A model generated the notes under the pieces. The model searched no databases, had not been told where the DNA came from, and saw nothing but the letters and a program-made list of their open reading frames with translations. Of a stretch of 64,000 nucleotides of DNA, positions 22,632 through 32,019 are shown piece by piece; the first letter of the stretch is position 1, and the number at the start of each line of letters is the position of its first letter. Both the position numbers and the translations under genes were made by a program. Source of the DNA: Prorocentrum cordatum (taxonomy: Eukaryota > Sar > Dinophyceae > Prorocentrales > Prorocentraceae); NCBI GenBank assembly GCA_963575745.1, contig CAUYUJ010022048.1:160001-224000 (forward strand), read 5' to 3'.

Positions 22632-23245
22632 CCGAGAGCCTGGCCTGGCATGCCGGCGGCGGGGCGGTGCTGGCGCAGGGCAAGTCTGCCGGCGCCGCCG
22701 ACGGCCGCGGGCGCCGATTACGTGCGAGGGGAGTCGACTGGCTCGGCCCGTTGCCTAGCTTTTGAAATTTTGCAGGGCCAGCCGCAAGGGTGCTGCTGGC
22801 TCTTGGCATGGCGTCCGGGGGGGGGCCCTAGGTGGCGGCTCTTCCCGGCCGTCGCGTGACCTAATAACGAGGCTGGGTCGAGGCCGCGGAGCGCGGAGAA
22901 AATTGAATGACTTCGATGGGCCAGGTGAGGGGATCAGGACTTTAAGGGCCCCCACGAGGGCGCGAAGTTATTCGCGCTTCGCGGTCTTCATTCGCCCTCC
23001 TCTTCTCCCCTTTGGGGGGCGGCGCGAGAGCGCCGCGGGCGAGGATCTGGGGCGGGTCAGAGATTGAGATTGGAGTAGGGGGGCGAGGAGGAGCGCATGG
23101 GGGGCAGGAGGGCAGCGGAGGACGCGAGGATCGGGGAGGAGGATGGGGGGGGGTGACGAGGAGGACGACGTGGAGAAGGATACACAGGAAGAGGAGTAGG
23201 GGATGCAAACATAGTTTCTGGCGGCCCGAGCTTTGGGCAGTCGCC
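22632..23245. other. Spacer after the 22.6-kb stop codon
   Basis: GC-rich sequence with some GGA-rich stretches (23,070-23,200). No exon or repeat end is defended here. Confidence 0.4.
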
Positions 23246-23530
23246 ATGGGTTCAGGGTCGGCGCGGGCCATGGGGGCGCCAAAGGTGTCCGAGGCAGCGT
23301 CCGAGGACGTCCTTCCGTGGGAGGCGGCGGTGGCCGAGTTGCCCGGGCGGCGGCTCACGGCGGTAGTCGGCGCGTTGCGCCGCGCGCGCCGCCAGGAGAT
23401 GCGGGGCCTGCACGGCCAGCGGCTGAAGGAGTTGAAGAAGTTGGAGGCCGCCGCCGACGTCACTACGGCGCTCAAGACGGGCCTCGCCTCGCGGAGAGCC
23501 TGGTGGGGCAGGGGGGGCCAGGTGTTGAAG
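23246..23530 (+). CDS. Possible short exon, helical charged peptide
   Basis: An ATG at 23,246 opens MGSGSARAMGAPKVSEAASE, followed by LPWEAAVAELPGRRLTAVVG and a Lys/Leu/Glu helix (GQRLKELKKLEAAADVTTAL) before the sequence turns into G/C-rich intron-like DNA near 23,520. Composition is coding-like and the start is a true ATG, so it could be the first exon of a gene or a fragment of one. No partner exons were identified downstream and no family is recognised. Confidence 0.35.
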
Positions 23531-23689
23531 AGCATCAAGGCACCTTCCATCCCCCTCTTTCCTTCTCTCCTTCTCCTCCTTCCCGTGCCCCCTTGCCCCC
23601 CCGCCCCGCGCCCCCCCCGGCGGGGGGTCGGGGGTCGGGGAAGACGTGGGCGAGGGGGGGCGCCTCAGGACCGCGGTGCCTGAGTGGTT

Positions 23690-24190
23690 GGGTGCCAGTT
23701 TTTGCAATTCGCAATTAAATGCCCGCCTGATTGGTGGGCGGCTGATGCGTCGGCCGCGCGGGCCGGGTGGAAAAATGCGCTACCCGCCCATCCGATCCAA
23801 TCTGAGATGCAGCAGGGCACCCTTGCATTCTTGCTTCTTCGGCTTCGGCCTTCGGAGGGCCTTCGAAGGGCCTTGGGGCCCATGGTCTGCGGCTCATCCC
23901 TGACCAGTTTCGCGACGGCCCAGGACATCCAATTTGGGATATCCAAGGGCCTTGCATCCTTGCATTGCGCCCTGACTGCCGATTTCGCCGATTTCGATTA
24001 TATTCAGGGGCTTGCGTCGTCCCGCGCACCCCTATATAAACTTATATCATTGGCTTGGCCGCCCCCGCTCGCCCCTGGCATACTTGCCATCTGAATCCCA
24101 GAATGTGTCAATCCGACACACAGGATAGTGGGATTGCGATTGAGTTCGATAGTTAGGCAGTCGATCTGTGGTGGTTCTCGCATTTCCGCA
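23690..24190. other. Gene-free, internally repetitive
   Basis: Two weakly similar halves share GGGCACCCTTGCATTCTTGC- and AAGGGCCTTGCATCCTTGC-type segments. The frames open on both strands are too poor to call genes. Confidence 0.35.
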
Positions 24191-24350
24191 TTCTGGACAT
24201 GAATCATGAATTAAAGTATTTTACATTAATTTTTGTTTTCGGGACATGAATACACGTAATTTATGTAATTGCCGTTTTCCCGCATGTGAATAATAGTAAT
24301 TTATGTAATTTCCGTTTTCCCGCAAGTGAATAAATGTAATGTATGTATCC
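24190..24350. repeat. AT-rich tandem repeat, about 3 units
   Basis: Units of about 50 bp contain GTAATTTATGTAATT and CCGTTTTCCCGCA with GTGAATAA. Similar in type to 640-820. Confidence 0.8.
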
Positions 24351-24870
24351 TCTTTTTGGGATTTCGGTTCGTGGTCGGCCAGGTAGTGCGATTGGCCCCC
24401 ATCAGCTTATGTGAGTTTCTTGGGGCCTTCACTGGGCCTGTCCCGGGCCTCCTTTTCCACCTCTTGGATATGCTCGGGGACTGTTGAGACCAAGCTGGGG
24501 CTGCGTCCGTCCAAAAGTTCGAGAGTAGACCCAGCTGTGTCGACGAGGAGCTTCCTGAAGGCCCAGAGGGGGCGGAGAGCGCCCAAAAACCAGGAGTCTC
24601 ATGCCTCGAGCCTCGATCCACCCTGTGCTCCTTCCTTTGCGAAGGGGTGGCACCTGCCAGGGAGGTCGATCCTCATCCTGGATTTTCGGCGGTGGTCCCC
24701 GGCACCGAAAACGGTTCCTGGAGGCTGAATTAATATGTGAGACATCGGCGGCGACGAAGTTTTTTTTTCTGTTGCCGTTCCTCTTCCTCCTCCTGTTCCT
24801 CCTCCTCCTCGTCCTTCTCTTGTTTTTCTCGATCGAGGTAGATGCCCGCGGCAGCTCATATACATAGATG
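24351..24870. other. No feature recognised
   Basis: Mixed sequence with a short pyrimidine tract (24,775-24,830). No exon is supported on either strand. Confidence 0.4.
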
Positions 24871-24872
24871 TG

Positions 24873-24904
<32 letters not shown>

Positions 24905-24951
24905 TGTATGTATGTATGTATGTATGTATGTATGTATGTATGTATGTATGT
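24871..24951. repeat. (TATG)n microsatellite
   Basis: About 19 perfect TATG units. Confidence 0.97.
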
Positions 24952-25078
24952 AGAGTGGCCTTCGGTCCATCGCGCCACCGTGCCTTAATTGTCGGCCTGA
25001 AATATTTGGTGCCTTGGCTGCGGGTTAAAAGTTACATGCCTCAAGTGGTTTTGGTGGCTTCTCTTTGAGTTTGTTAGC

Positions 25079-25560
25079 GGCCTCCATGGGCCCTGTTTAG
25101 CGCCTCTTGGGCCTCCTGGGGCTGTTTTGGGGCGGAAGGCTCGGATTGTTGATTCAGGCTCCTCCTCTTGGGCCCGTCACTGGGCCGTCTTAGGGCACCC
25201 TTGGGCCGTCTTGGGAGCCTTTTGGGCCGTCTTGGCAACTTCTTGGGCCGTTTCGAGCGCCTCTTGGGAACCTGTCGGGCCGTTTTGGGGTAGTTTTGGG
25301 GGACTCCGGGGCCGTCTTCAACGCCGTGAAGGCCGAAAAGTCGTGCATGATAAAAATGCTGGTTTTGTTCCATCGGGATTCGACGATGTTGGCCTCTTGG
25401 GCCCCTCTTGGGCATGCTCCTGGAGGCTTCCTGGGCCGTCTGGGAGGCTTCTGGGGCTGTCTTGGGGCCATCCTGGGCGTCGGGGCCCTCTTGGACCGTT
25501 TTGGGGGCCTCCTGGGCGGCCCCAGATGCTGTCGTGGACCTCCAAAAGGAGCCTGGGAAG
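25079..25560. repeat. Dispersed CTTGGGCCGTCTTGG short-period array, copy 1
   Basis: Degenerate 20-30-bp units built from CTTGGGCCGTCTTGG with GCCTCTTGGG. The same family, including the flanking word GAAGGCTCGGATT, recurs at 52,795-53,060. Smaller versions lie at 42,380-42,490 and 53,320-53,420. Open frames on the minus strand (Gln/Pro/Lys-rich) simply read the repeat. Confidence 0.75.
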
Positions 25561-25625
25561 GGCCGGACCCCCCCGCTGGATCTCAGAGATTCTCGATTTA
25601 TCCTCAACCGAATTTATCCTCGTCC
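25560..25625. repeat. Dispersed repeat, copy 2 of 3
   Basis: CGCTGGATCTCAGAGATTC matches the tail of the repeat at 300-430. It is followed by a CCTCAACCGAATTTATCCTC extension that the first copy lacks. Confidence 0.65.
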
Positions 25626-25837
25626 TGGCTTCGTCTTGGGAGGGGTCCGCTCGCGTCACGATTCGCGCAGACGCCGTCTGAGCATGTTTAGGAGTGTTTT
25701 CCCTCGCGACGCCGGTTCGAATCGTGACGTGACCAGGGGGGGGGGAGGGGGGAGGGGGCCTTTCACGGGCGCTATCGAGAACATCGAGTAAGCGGCTCAA
25801 AAGGGACGCGCCGGGAGGGCGCGCTGGGATGGCCCCA

Positions 25838-26220
25838 TCTCCTCCTCCTCCTCCTCCTCGACCTCCTCCTCCTCCTCCTCCCTCCTCCTCCTCCTCCTCT
25901 CCTCCTCCTCCTCTCTTTCTCCTCGTCCTTCTCCTCCTCCTCCTCTCCCTCCTCCTCCTCCTCCTCCTTCTCTTTCTCCTCCTCCTCCTCTCCTCCTCCT
26001 CCTCCTCCTCCTCCTCCTCCCTCCTCCTCCTCCTCCTCCTCCCCTCCTCCTCCTCCTCCTCCTCCTCCTCCTCCCTCCTCCTCCTCCTCCTCCTCCTCCT
26101 ACTCGTTCCTCCTCGTCCTTTTCCTCCCCTCCTCCTCCTCCTCCTCCTCCTCCTCCTCCTCCTCCTCCTCCTCCTCCTACTCGTTCTCCTCGTCCTCCTC
26201 CTCATCCTCCTCCCTTTCCT
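25838..26220. repeat. CCT/CTC polypyrimidine tract
   Basis: About 380 bp of almost pure pyrimidine (CTCCTCCTCC with CTT interruptions) on the plus strand, one of the longest in the window. Confidence 0.95.
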
Positions 26221-26349
26221 TAGCCGGGAGGGCGCGCTAGGAGTGCGCGATGGGAGATCGCATTGGGGAGGCGGGCCCATTTCTCTCCTTGTGGCCCCTT
26301 TCGCTCTTGTCCGCAGCTGCGGGGTGCTATCGGCATCTGTCGTCAGGGT

Positions 26350-26479
26350 TGGACCTAAACGCTGTTTAGCTGGACTTCGGCTGTGTTTTGTTTTTCCTTG
26401 TGGCAGGGAGGTACAGGAAAATATGGGGAGCAAAACAAAAGCAAAACGAAAACTGAACGACAAACAACGTTTAGGTCCA
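26350..26479. mobile_element. MITE-like element, 130 bp
   Basis: Terminal inverted repeats TGGACCTAAACG (26,350-26,361) and CGTTTAGGTCCA (26,468-26,479) are perfect over 12 bp, and the similarity continues imperfectly inward through GTTT-rich/AAAC-rich sequence. No coding capacity. A related end (GAACCTAAACGTTT) occurs alone at about 44,411. Confidence 0.75.
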
Positions 26480-27680
26480 GCACTGTCTGCCGTCATCCCC
26501 CCTCCCGGCGCGGCGCGGCGGAGGCTCGTGTGGCTGAGCATCCTGTGCCTTTGCCTGGCTCACACCCTGCTTCGCCCGGGGGGCGACAGCGAAGGCCCGG
26601 CCTTCTTGGCCAGGAAGGGGCCTCCGCTTGGGAGGAGGAGGAGGAGGAGGAGGAGGAGGAGGAGGAGGAGAGAGAGAGAGAGAGAAAGCTGATCCTCCTT
26701 CATTCGATGATCCTCAGGACGTGTATGAACCAAATGTTGGTGTGTGTCGGTCCGCTCATAGCCTGTGTCGGCCCTCATCACACCGCCTGCGTCATATTGA
26801 AGTGGTTCGGTGGACAAAAACACGTTGGCGCTAACACACGTTCTGAGGACCATCTGTTCATCCTCCTTGCTCCCACTCTTTCCTACTCCTCCTCCTCCTC
26901 CTCCTATTCCTCCACGTCCTCCTCCTCCTATTCCTCATCCTCCTTTTCCTCCTCCTCCCACCTTCTTTTCTTCTTGCATGGGAGAGGGGAGGACGGGGCC
27001 AGGAATGGGAGGCGGAGGAGGAGGAGGAGGAAGTGGGGGAGGGGGCGGAGGAGGCAGAAGAAGGAGTGGGAGGGGAAGGACATTGGCTCACAGACGGGCA
27101 GGGGGGAGGGCCATGGGAGCCTACCTTCTCGTCGTTGTCGTCGTGCCGCATCCTCCCCCATCCGCTTCTCATCCCCTGCTCCTTCCATCTCATCCTGTCT
27201 TCCCTCATGGGGCTCTGCATATCGTGCTCGGCTGGATCTTCTGGGACCGCACCGGGCCTCGTCATCTGCCCATTCGCGATGACGAGGACAAGAGCAAAGG
27301 AGAGGGCGACGAGGACGGAGAGGACGACGAAGAACTGGACGACGACGGGGAAGGACGAAGAGAAGGAGGAGGAGGAGGACGAGGTTGAGGAGGACGAAGA
27401 GGACAACGAGGACGAAGAGAACGAAGAGGACGAAAATGAGGAGGCCGAGGAGGAGGTTGAGGAACGAGACGACGAGACGAGGAGGCAGAGGAGGATGAGG
27501 ATGAGAATCAGGAAGGGGGCAAGTGCCAGTTCGGCCAAAGGGAGGCCACGCGCGGGGCTGGGAGAAGGCGCTGGTCGCCTCCCCATTCCCACTCTGCTGG
27601 AGCCTCTGAGACGGATATCCGAGTACTTCGACCACCACGGCGTCCGCGTACCTCGAGCAGTGGCGAAGCGTCCTGCCTCG
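26480..27680. other. Low-complexity, gene-free
   Basis: GGA tracts at 26,630-26,690 and 27,330-27,500 and a CTC tract at 26,885-26,960. Open frames here are repeat translations. Confidence 0.45.
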
Positions 27681-27857
27681 CCTATAGGCCTACCAAACAA
27701 TGTTCTAAGAACCTTTTATGGTCTCCACGAAATGTTCTTAGAACATTTCTGGCTGGGACCGTCTTGTTTTAACACATCGGGCTTATGTTCTAAGAACATG
27801 GTATTTGTTCTTGGCACATTTGTGGGTTCTATGAACATGTCGTAGTAGGCCTATAGG
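27681..27857. mobile_element. MITE with CCTATAGG-flanked inverted termini
   Basis: CCTATAGGCCTAC at 27,681-27,693 faces GTAGGCCTATAGG at 27,845-27,857. Inward the arms continue as ATGTTCTAAGAACC versus GGTTCTATGAACAT, giving imperfect ~33-bp inverted repeats. The interior carries further ATGTTCTTAGAACAT-like palindromes. CCTATAGG is itself palindromic, so it can be read as part of the inverted repeats or as an 8-bp target-site duplication around a 161-bp element (27,689-27,849). Non-coding; non-autonomous DNA transposon inferred. Confidence 0.8.
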
Positions 27858-28841
27858 AGTGCTGTGACGGTCGGTCCCTGCTCAAGTACCGTCGCTGTCA
27901 AATCGTTGGGCAACCTTTGTTTTGATCTGCCCGCTGACTTCCGTGCTGGTGCCACTGCTGGGCAGTCGAGCCCGCTGGAAATGCAGCTGTGTTGCATGTG
28001 TGCCGGTCCGTAGTCCCAAGACGCCGTGCTTGCTAGTTTGTTGTATCCTTGTTGCATGGTCACCCAATCTTCACACCGTCATACCCACTCGTTTGCATGT
28101 GTTGTTTGGCGTAGTGCGTAGCTTGTCGTACCAATTCGTGCTAGGGTTCGAGATCTCCAGAATTGGTGTCGTAGCTAGCTATCCGTGCTGGAGTCTTGCC
28201 ACTCCATTCAGTCGACTTCCACTCGCCTCCTTCCACTCGCCTCGATTTGTCTTCGAGCCGTGGCCGTTAAATGCTCGACTGACGGGTTTGAACAATCCTA
28301 CGATGCAGTCTTCTCTGAGTGCGTCGAATGTTTCTGTTCGAGGCTACTTGCCATAGTCACTGGTGAAGAACCGTATAGCAATGTCGGATTCACCGTGCCG
28401 CTGAACAGTTGCAGTTGGTCATGGAGATATTGCGATCTGATTTGAAGAGGATGAGGCGGAGGAGGCGTCGGGCCTTGTTGACCCTTTTGGCCGTGCCCGA
28501 GGGGCAGGGCTACACCCAACGACGTGGGCGCACCTCCGGTCAGGCACCGAAGCCCCCGGCTAGACACGTGTTCGCGCAGGCAGAGGTTTCACAACGAACA
28601 CCCGACGAGCCTTTGCTGAAGGGCCGATGTTCCACCACCACTACCAGAGGTAGGAGAGGGAGGAGGAGGAGGAGGAGGAGGAGGAGGAGGAGGAGGACCA
28701 GTGTAAACCCAAGGGTTCATTTCCTCCGAGGGCCTTGCCCCGTTGGACGTAACTGTTACGCCCTGGCAATCCTGAACCGTGTCAAAACACCGTTTTTGGT
28801 ACGCTGGCACTCAGAATCAGTGAAGCTCTTGAAAACTCTTA
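27858..28841. other. Unassigned, lower-GC sequence
   Basis: Noticeably less GC-rich than the flanks, with a GGA tract at 28,650-28,695. Short frames only. No exon or element end is recognised. Confidence 0.4.
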
Positions 28842-29167
28842 AAACGAATGCGCGCGGCGCTAAGGCTAGAGCCACATTGTAAAAAGGAGCCGCCCTCGAT
28901 CTGTGAAGGTCTTGCAAATGTTTAAGATGAGTGTGGGCGGCGCTGGGGCGAGAGCCACATTCTGAGAACGGCGCACCCTCAATCCGTGAAGTTTTTGCAC
29001 ATATTTAAATCGAATGTGCGCGGCGCTGAACGATAGCCACATTGAGAAAACGGACCGCCCTCAATCCGTGAAGCCCGTAAAGTTTAAAAACGAATGTGCG
29101 CGGCGCTAAAGCGACAGTCACAATTTGGAAACGACCCGCTCTCAATCCGTGAAGCTCTTGAATCTTT
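28842..29167. repeat. ~80-bp tandem repeat array
   Basis: Four degenerate units share GAATGTGCGCGGCGCTAAA, GAGAGCCACATT, GAAAACGG and CCGCCCTCAATCCGTGAAG. A further unit follows at 29,845-29,915 beyond an inserted element, and decayed units occur at 31,497-31,640. Confidence 0.85.
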
Positions 29168-29827
29168 CCCCAATTAGGCGTGCAAGAGCGGGACTTGCAC
29201 GGTTACAGGTTGGTGCTTCGCATTTTTTCGTTACCCGTTGCCCGGGGGGTCCTCAGGTTCCTCGTGTTTCTCGCCCCCAGCGCCTCGTTTTGGTATTGTG
29301 CCCGTTCCCCGGAGGCTCTTCGGGTTCCCCGTGTTCTTCTGGTTCCCCGCCTTGGTTGTTGTTTTTTCCCAACAGTCCAGGTAACGCCAGGCAACGTCAA
29401 GCAACGCAAAGCAGTGCCACGCAGATCAAAGCAGTGCAAAGCAACGCCAACAAGCAACGCAAAGCAACGCCAAGTCATGCGAATCAATGCCAAGCATGTC
29501 CACGGAATGCCAAGCGATGCAAAGCAATGCCTAGCAACGCCAAGCAATGCAATGCAACACCAAACAATGCCAAGCAATGCAAAGTTATGCCACGCAACGC
29601 CAAGCAGCGTCAAGCAATGGCAAGCGATGCAAAGCAATGCCAACAGCGCCAAGCAATGCAAAGCAATGCCAAGCAATGGCAAGCAATGCCAAGCATTGTC
29701 AAGCAATGTCGAGCAACACCAAGCAATGCACATCAATGCGAAGCAACGCCAAGCATTGCAAAGCAAACCAATGCAATGCCAAGCAGGTCTAAGCAACGCC
29801 GCTGAGGAAGCGTTCCCCTAATTGGGG
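29168..29827. mobile_element. TIR element filled with a minisatellite
   Basis: CCCCAATTAGG (29,168-29,178) and CCTAATTGGGG (29,817-29,827) are perfect 11-bp inverted repeats bounding 660 bp. The interior is mostly the AAGCAATGCC minisatellite. Units of the ~80-bp repeat lie on both sides, so the element appears inserted in that array. No target duplication is visible and there is no coding capacity. Confidence 0.65.
29383..29800. repeat. AAGCAATGCC minisatellite
   Basis: About 40 units of 10-11 bp (AAGCAATGCC, AAGCAACGCC, AAAGCAATGCA). The translated frames (Gln/Cys/Asn/Lys-rich) reflect the repeat. Confidence 0.95.
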
Positions 29828-29844
29828 TCGCGCCGGGCTCATGT

Positions 29845-31971
29845 TAAGCGAACATGCGCGGCGCAAAGGCGAGAGCCACACTTTGAAAACCACCCGCCCT
29901 CCATCTGTCAAATGGTTGCTAGTTTTGAAGCTTCAGGCTCATAAGTGGAAAGGAAGACTCAGGCGAAACGCCCGACCCGCCCTTCCCACTGTTCTAGGGG
30001 TGCGAAACGGAGGAGTTATTCACAAGGAAAGGAATGGAGGAGGAGGAGGACGAGGAGAAGGCGGAGGAGTTGGAGTTGGAGGGGAAAGAGGAGAACGAGG
30101 AGGAGGAGGAGAAGGAGGAGAACGAGGAGGAGGAGGAGGGAGGACCTCCCCGTCCTCCCTTCTCCCCCGTCCCTTTGTGGTAGCCGTGGTGGAACATCGG
30201 CCCATCACCTGCGGTCTTCGGCCCAGGCCAGCCGCACCCGCACTCGAGACCCCTTCGGGCGCGAAAGTCGGCAGGTGGCTGGCAGCACCGCAGCGCCGCG
30301 CAGCGGCCACCGCAGCGCCGCGCCGCGCTCGCTCGTGGAGCAGGCGAGCTCAAAGTCGGCGTCGCCGATGGCAGAGTTTGGCGGCGAGTTGGGGGGAATT
30401 GAGAAGGGGTTGGCCTTCTCTGAAGGTTCGGAAGTTCTCGGTTCTCCGATGGCACATATGATTCCTCAGAAGGTTGGAGGGCTTCTGAGAAGCCCCGCTA
30501 CCGTCTGAGAAGGCCTTCTCCTTCTCACTTCCCCCCTTCGCTCGCCGCAGACTAAATACCATGCGGCACTCGGCGAAGTGGTGCGCAACCGCACACGCGG
30601 AAGAACATTCTCGAGCAGGGACATGTTGTTCGCACGGCCTCGCAGCACATTGGCGCATGGAGCAGGCGAAGATCCCGTAGCAGTGGATGGATGCGAAGCA
30701 TCAACGAACAGCAGCATGAGAGGGTTCGGGAGCACAATGAGCATTCGCAGGAACGGGAGAGGAGGAGGAGAAGGAGGAGGAGGAGGTAGGACAACGCAGA
30801 GAGGAAGGGACGGCGAAGGAGGACTGGGACATTGGAGGAGGGAGTGCCGGAGCAGTACTCACGAGGGGGAGGACGTGGAAATTCAGAAGGCGGATGAGAC
30901 CTACGACGAGGAGGATGAGGAGGGGAGGAGGACGTTGACGACGAGGGGAGCGATAACGACCAGGATGTGTACGATGAGAAAGAAAACCAGGATGATTACG
31001 ACGAACGAAGATGGTTAGAGCAAGGACACGAACAAGGACAACGGCAACGATGGCGAGAGTGAGTGTGAGGTCGATGGCGAGAAAACGTAGACGAGGACCA
31101 CGAGGGGGAAGAGGAGATTAAACCAGGCTGCACCAACGATGCTGCAATACACTCCCGTCACAGGTCCCCGCCGCATAAGTCACTACACGTATAATTACCA
31201 TTGCGGGAAGCGGCCCCATTTAATGTTGATAGCGTTGTAGTTTTGCCACCTGGGCCAGACCCCGTTTTGTAAAGGATCGCCATACAATGGATAGGATGAT
31301 AAAGTTCAAGGAAGGTCCCAGCGATAGCCGCGTTTTGGAAAGGATCAGCCCTACGTTTGAAAGGAACTGGCTTCCATCTGTGATAGAGTCGGAAGCTTGT
31401 ACAACTATGTCGCGCGGCTCTGAGACCAGAGTTGCGTTTTGCCAAGCACCGACCCTCTGTCGTTGTAATTGGCAAATGCCCGTGAACCAGACGTGGGCGG
31501 CGCCGAGGCGACAGCTGCACTTGGGAAACCGCTGGCTCTCCATCAACGGAACAGCTGGAAGTTTGTCAAACGAATGTGGGCGGCGTTCCGGCGAGAGTCG
31601 CATAGTGGAAAGCTCTGACCCGCCGTCTGCACAATTCGGACGAGTTGGCTTCGGCTCTGGGCTCGCAGATCACACGGAAGACTCGGGCGCCTCGCTCGGC
31701 CTTTGCTTGCGGACACGTCCGGTGGTGCGACAGGAGAAGTCGTGTACGAGGCGAAAAGAAGATGAATGAAGGGCGAAGTTGACGAGAATAGTGTTGAGGG
31801 CCTCGACGAGGACGAGAGCGAGTAGGAATATGAGGAGGAGGAGGAGGAACAGGAAGAGGAGGAGGAGGAGCAGCAGCAGAAAAGCCGACGAGAGAGAGCA
31901 AGACGAAGGGGGCCAGTTGGGCCCGTGCTTCTGTTCCCGCCCACCGGCGCCCCGGCCCGAGGCGCGCCCAG
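29845..31971. other. Gene-poor repeat-rich region
   Basis: Holds one more ~80-bp unit (29,845-29,915), GGA tracts (30,030-30,140; 30,760-30,790), a hairpin element (30,400-30,527) and decayed ~80-bp units (31,497-31,640). Upstream exons of the exchanger gene should lie here or further left, but none could be identified. Confidence 0.4.
30400..30527. mobile_element. Small foldback element
   Basis: TGAGAAGG..GGCCTTCTC at the left faces GAGAAGGCC..CCTTCTCA at the right: ~27-bp imperfect inverted repeats around a ~75-bp interior that itself contains GCTTCTGAGAAGC. MITE-like; no target duplication identified. Confidence 0.55.
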
Positions 31972-32019
31972 GCGTCTGGGGGAGCTGGTGACCGATCTGT
32001 TCACGCTGGAGCAGAGGAG
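31972..32019 (+). CDS. NCKX: NCKX exon 1 (first visible)
   Basis: Follows CGCCCAG and encodes RLGELVTDLFTLEQRR; the last codon is completed by the next exon. The donor is GAG|GCCCTC. DLFTLEQRR directly before the first transmembrane segment is typical of NCKX proteins. The acceptor at 31,971 is the best AG|G nearby but is less certain than the donor. Confidence 0.8.

Noticed and set aside
25829-26692. 287-codon Leu/Pro-rich frame resembling a membrane protein
   Set aside because: Translation of a CTC polypyrimidine tract; no motif.
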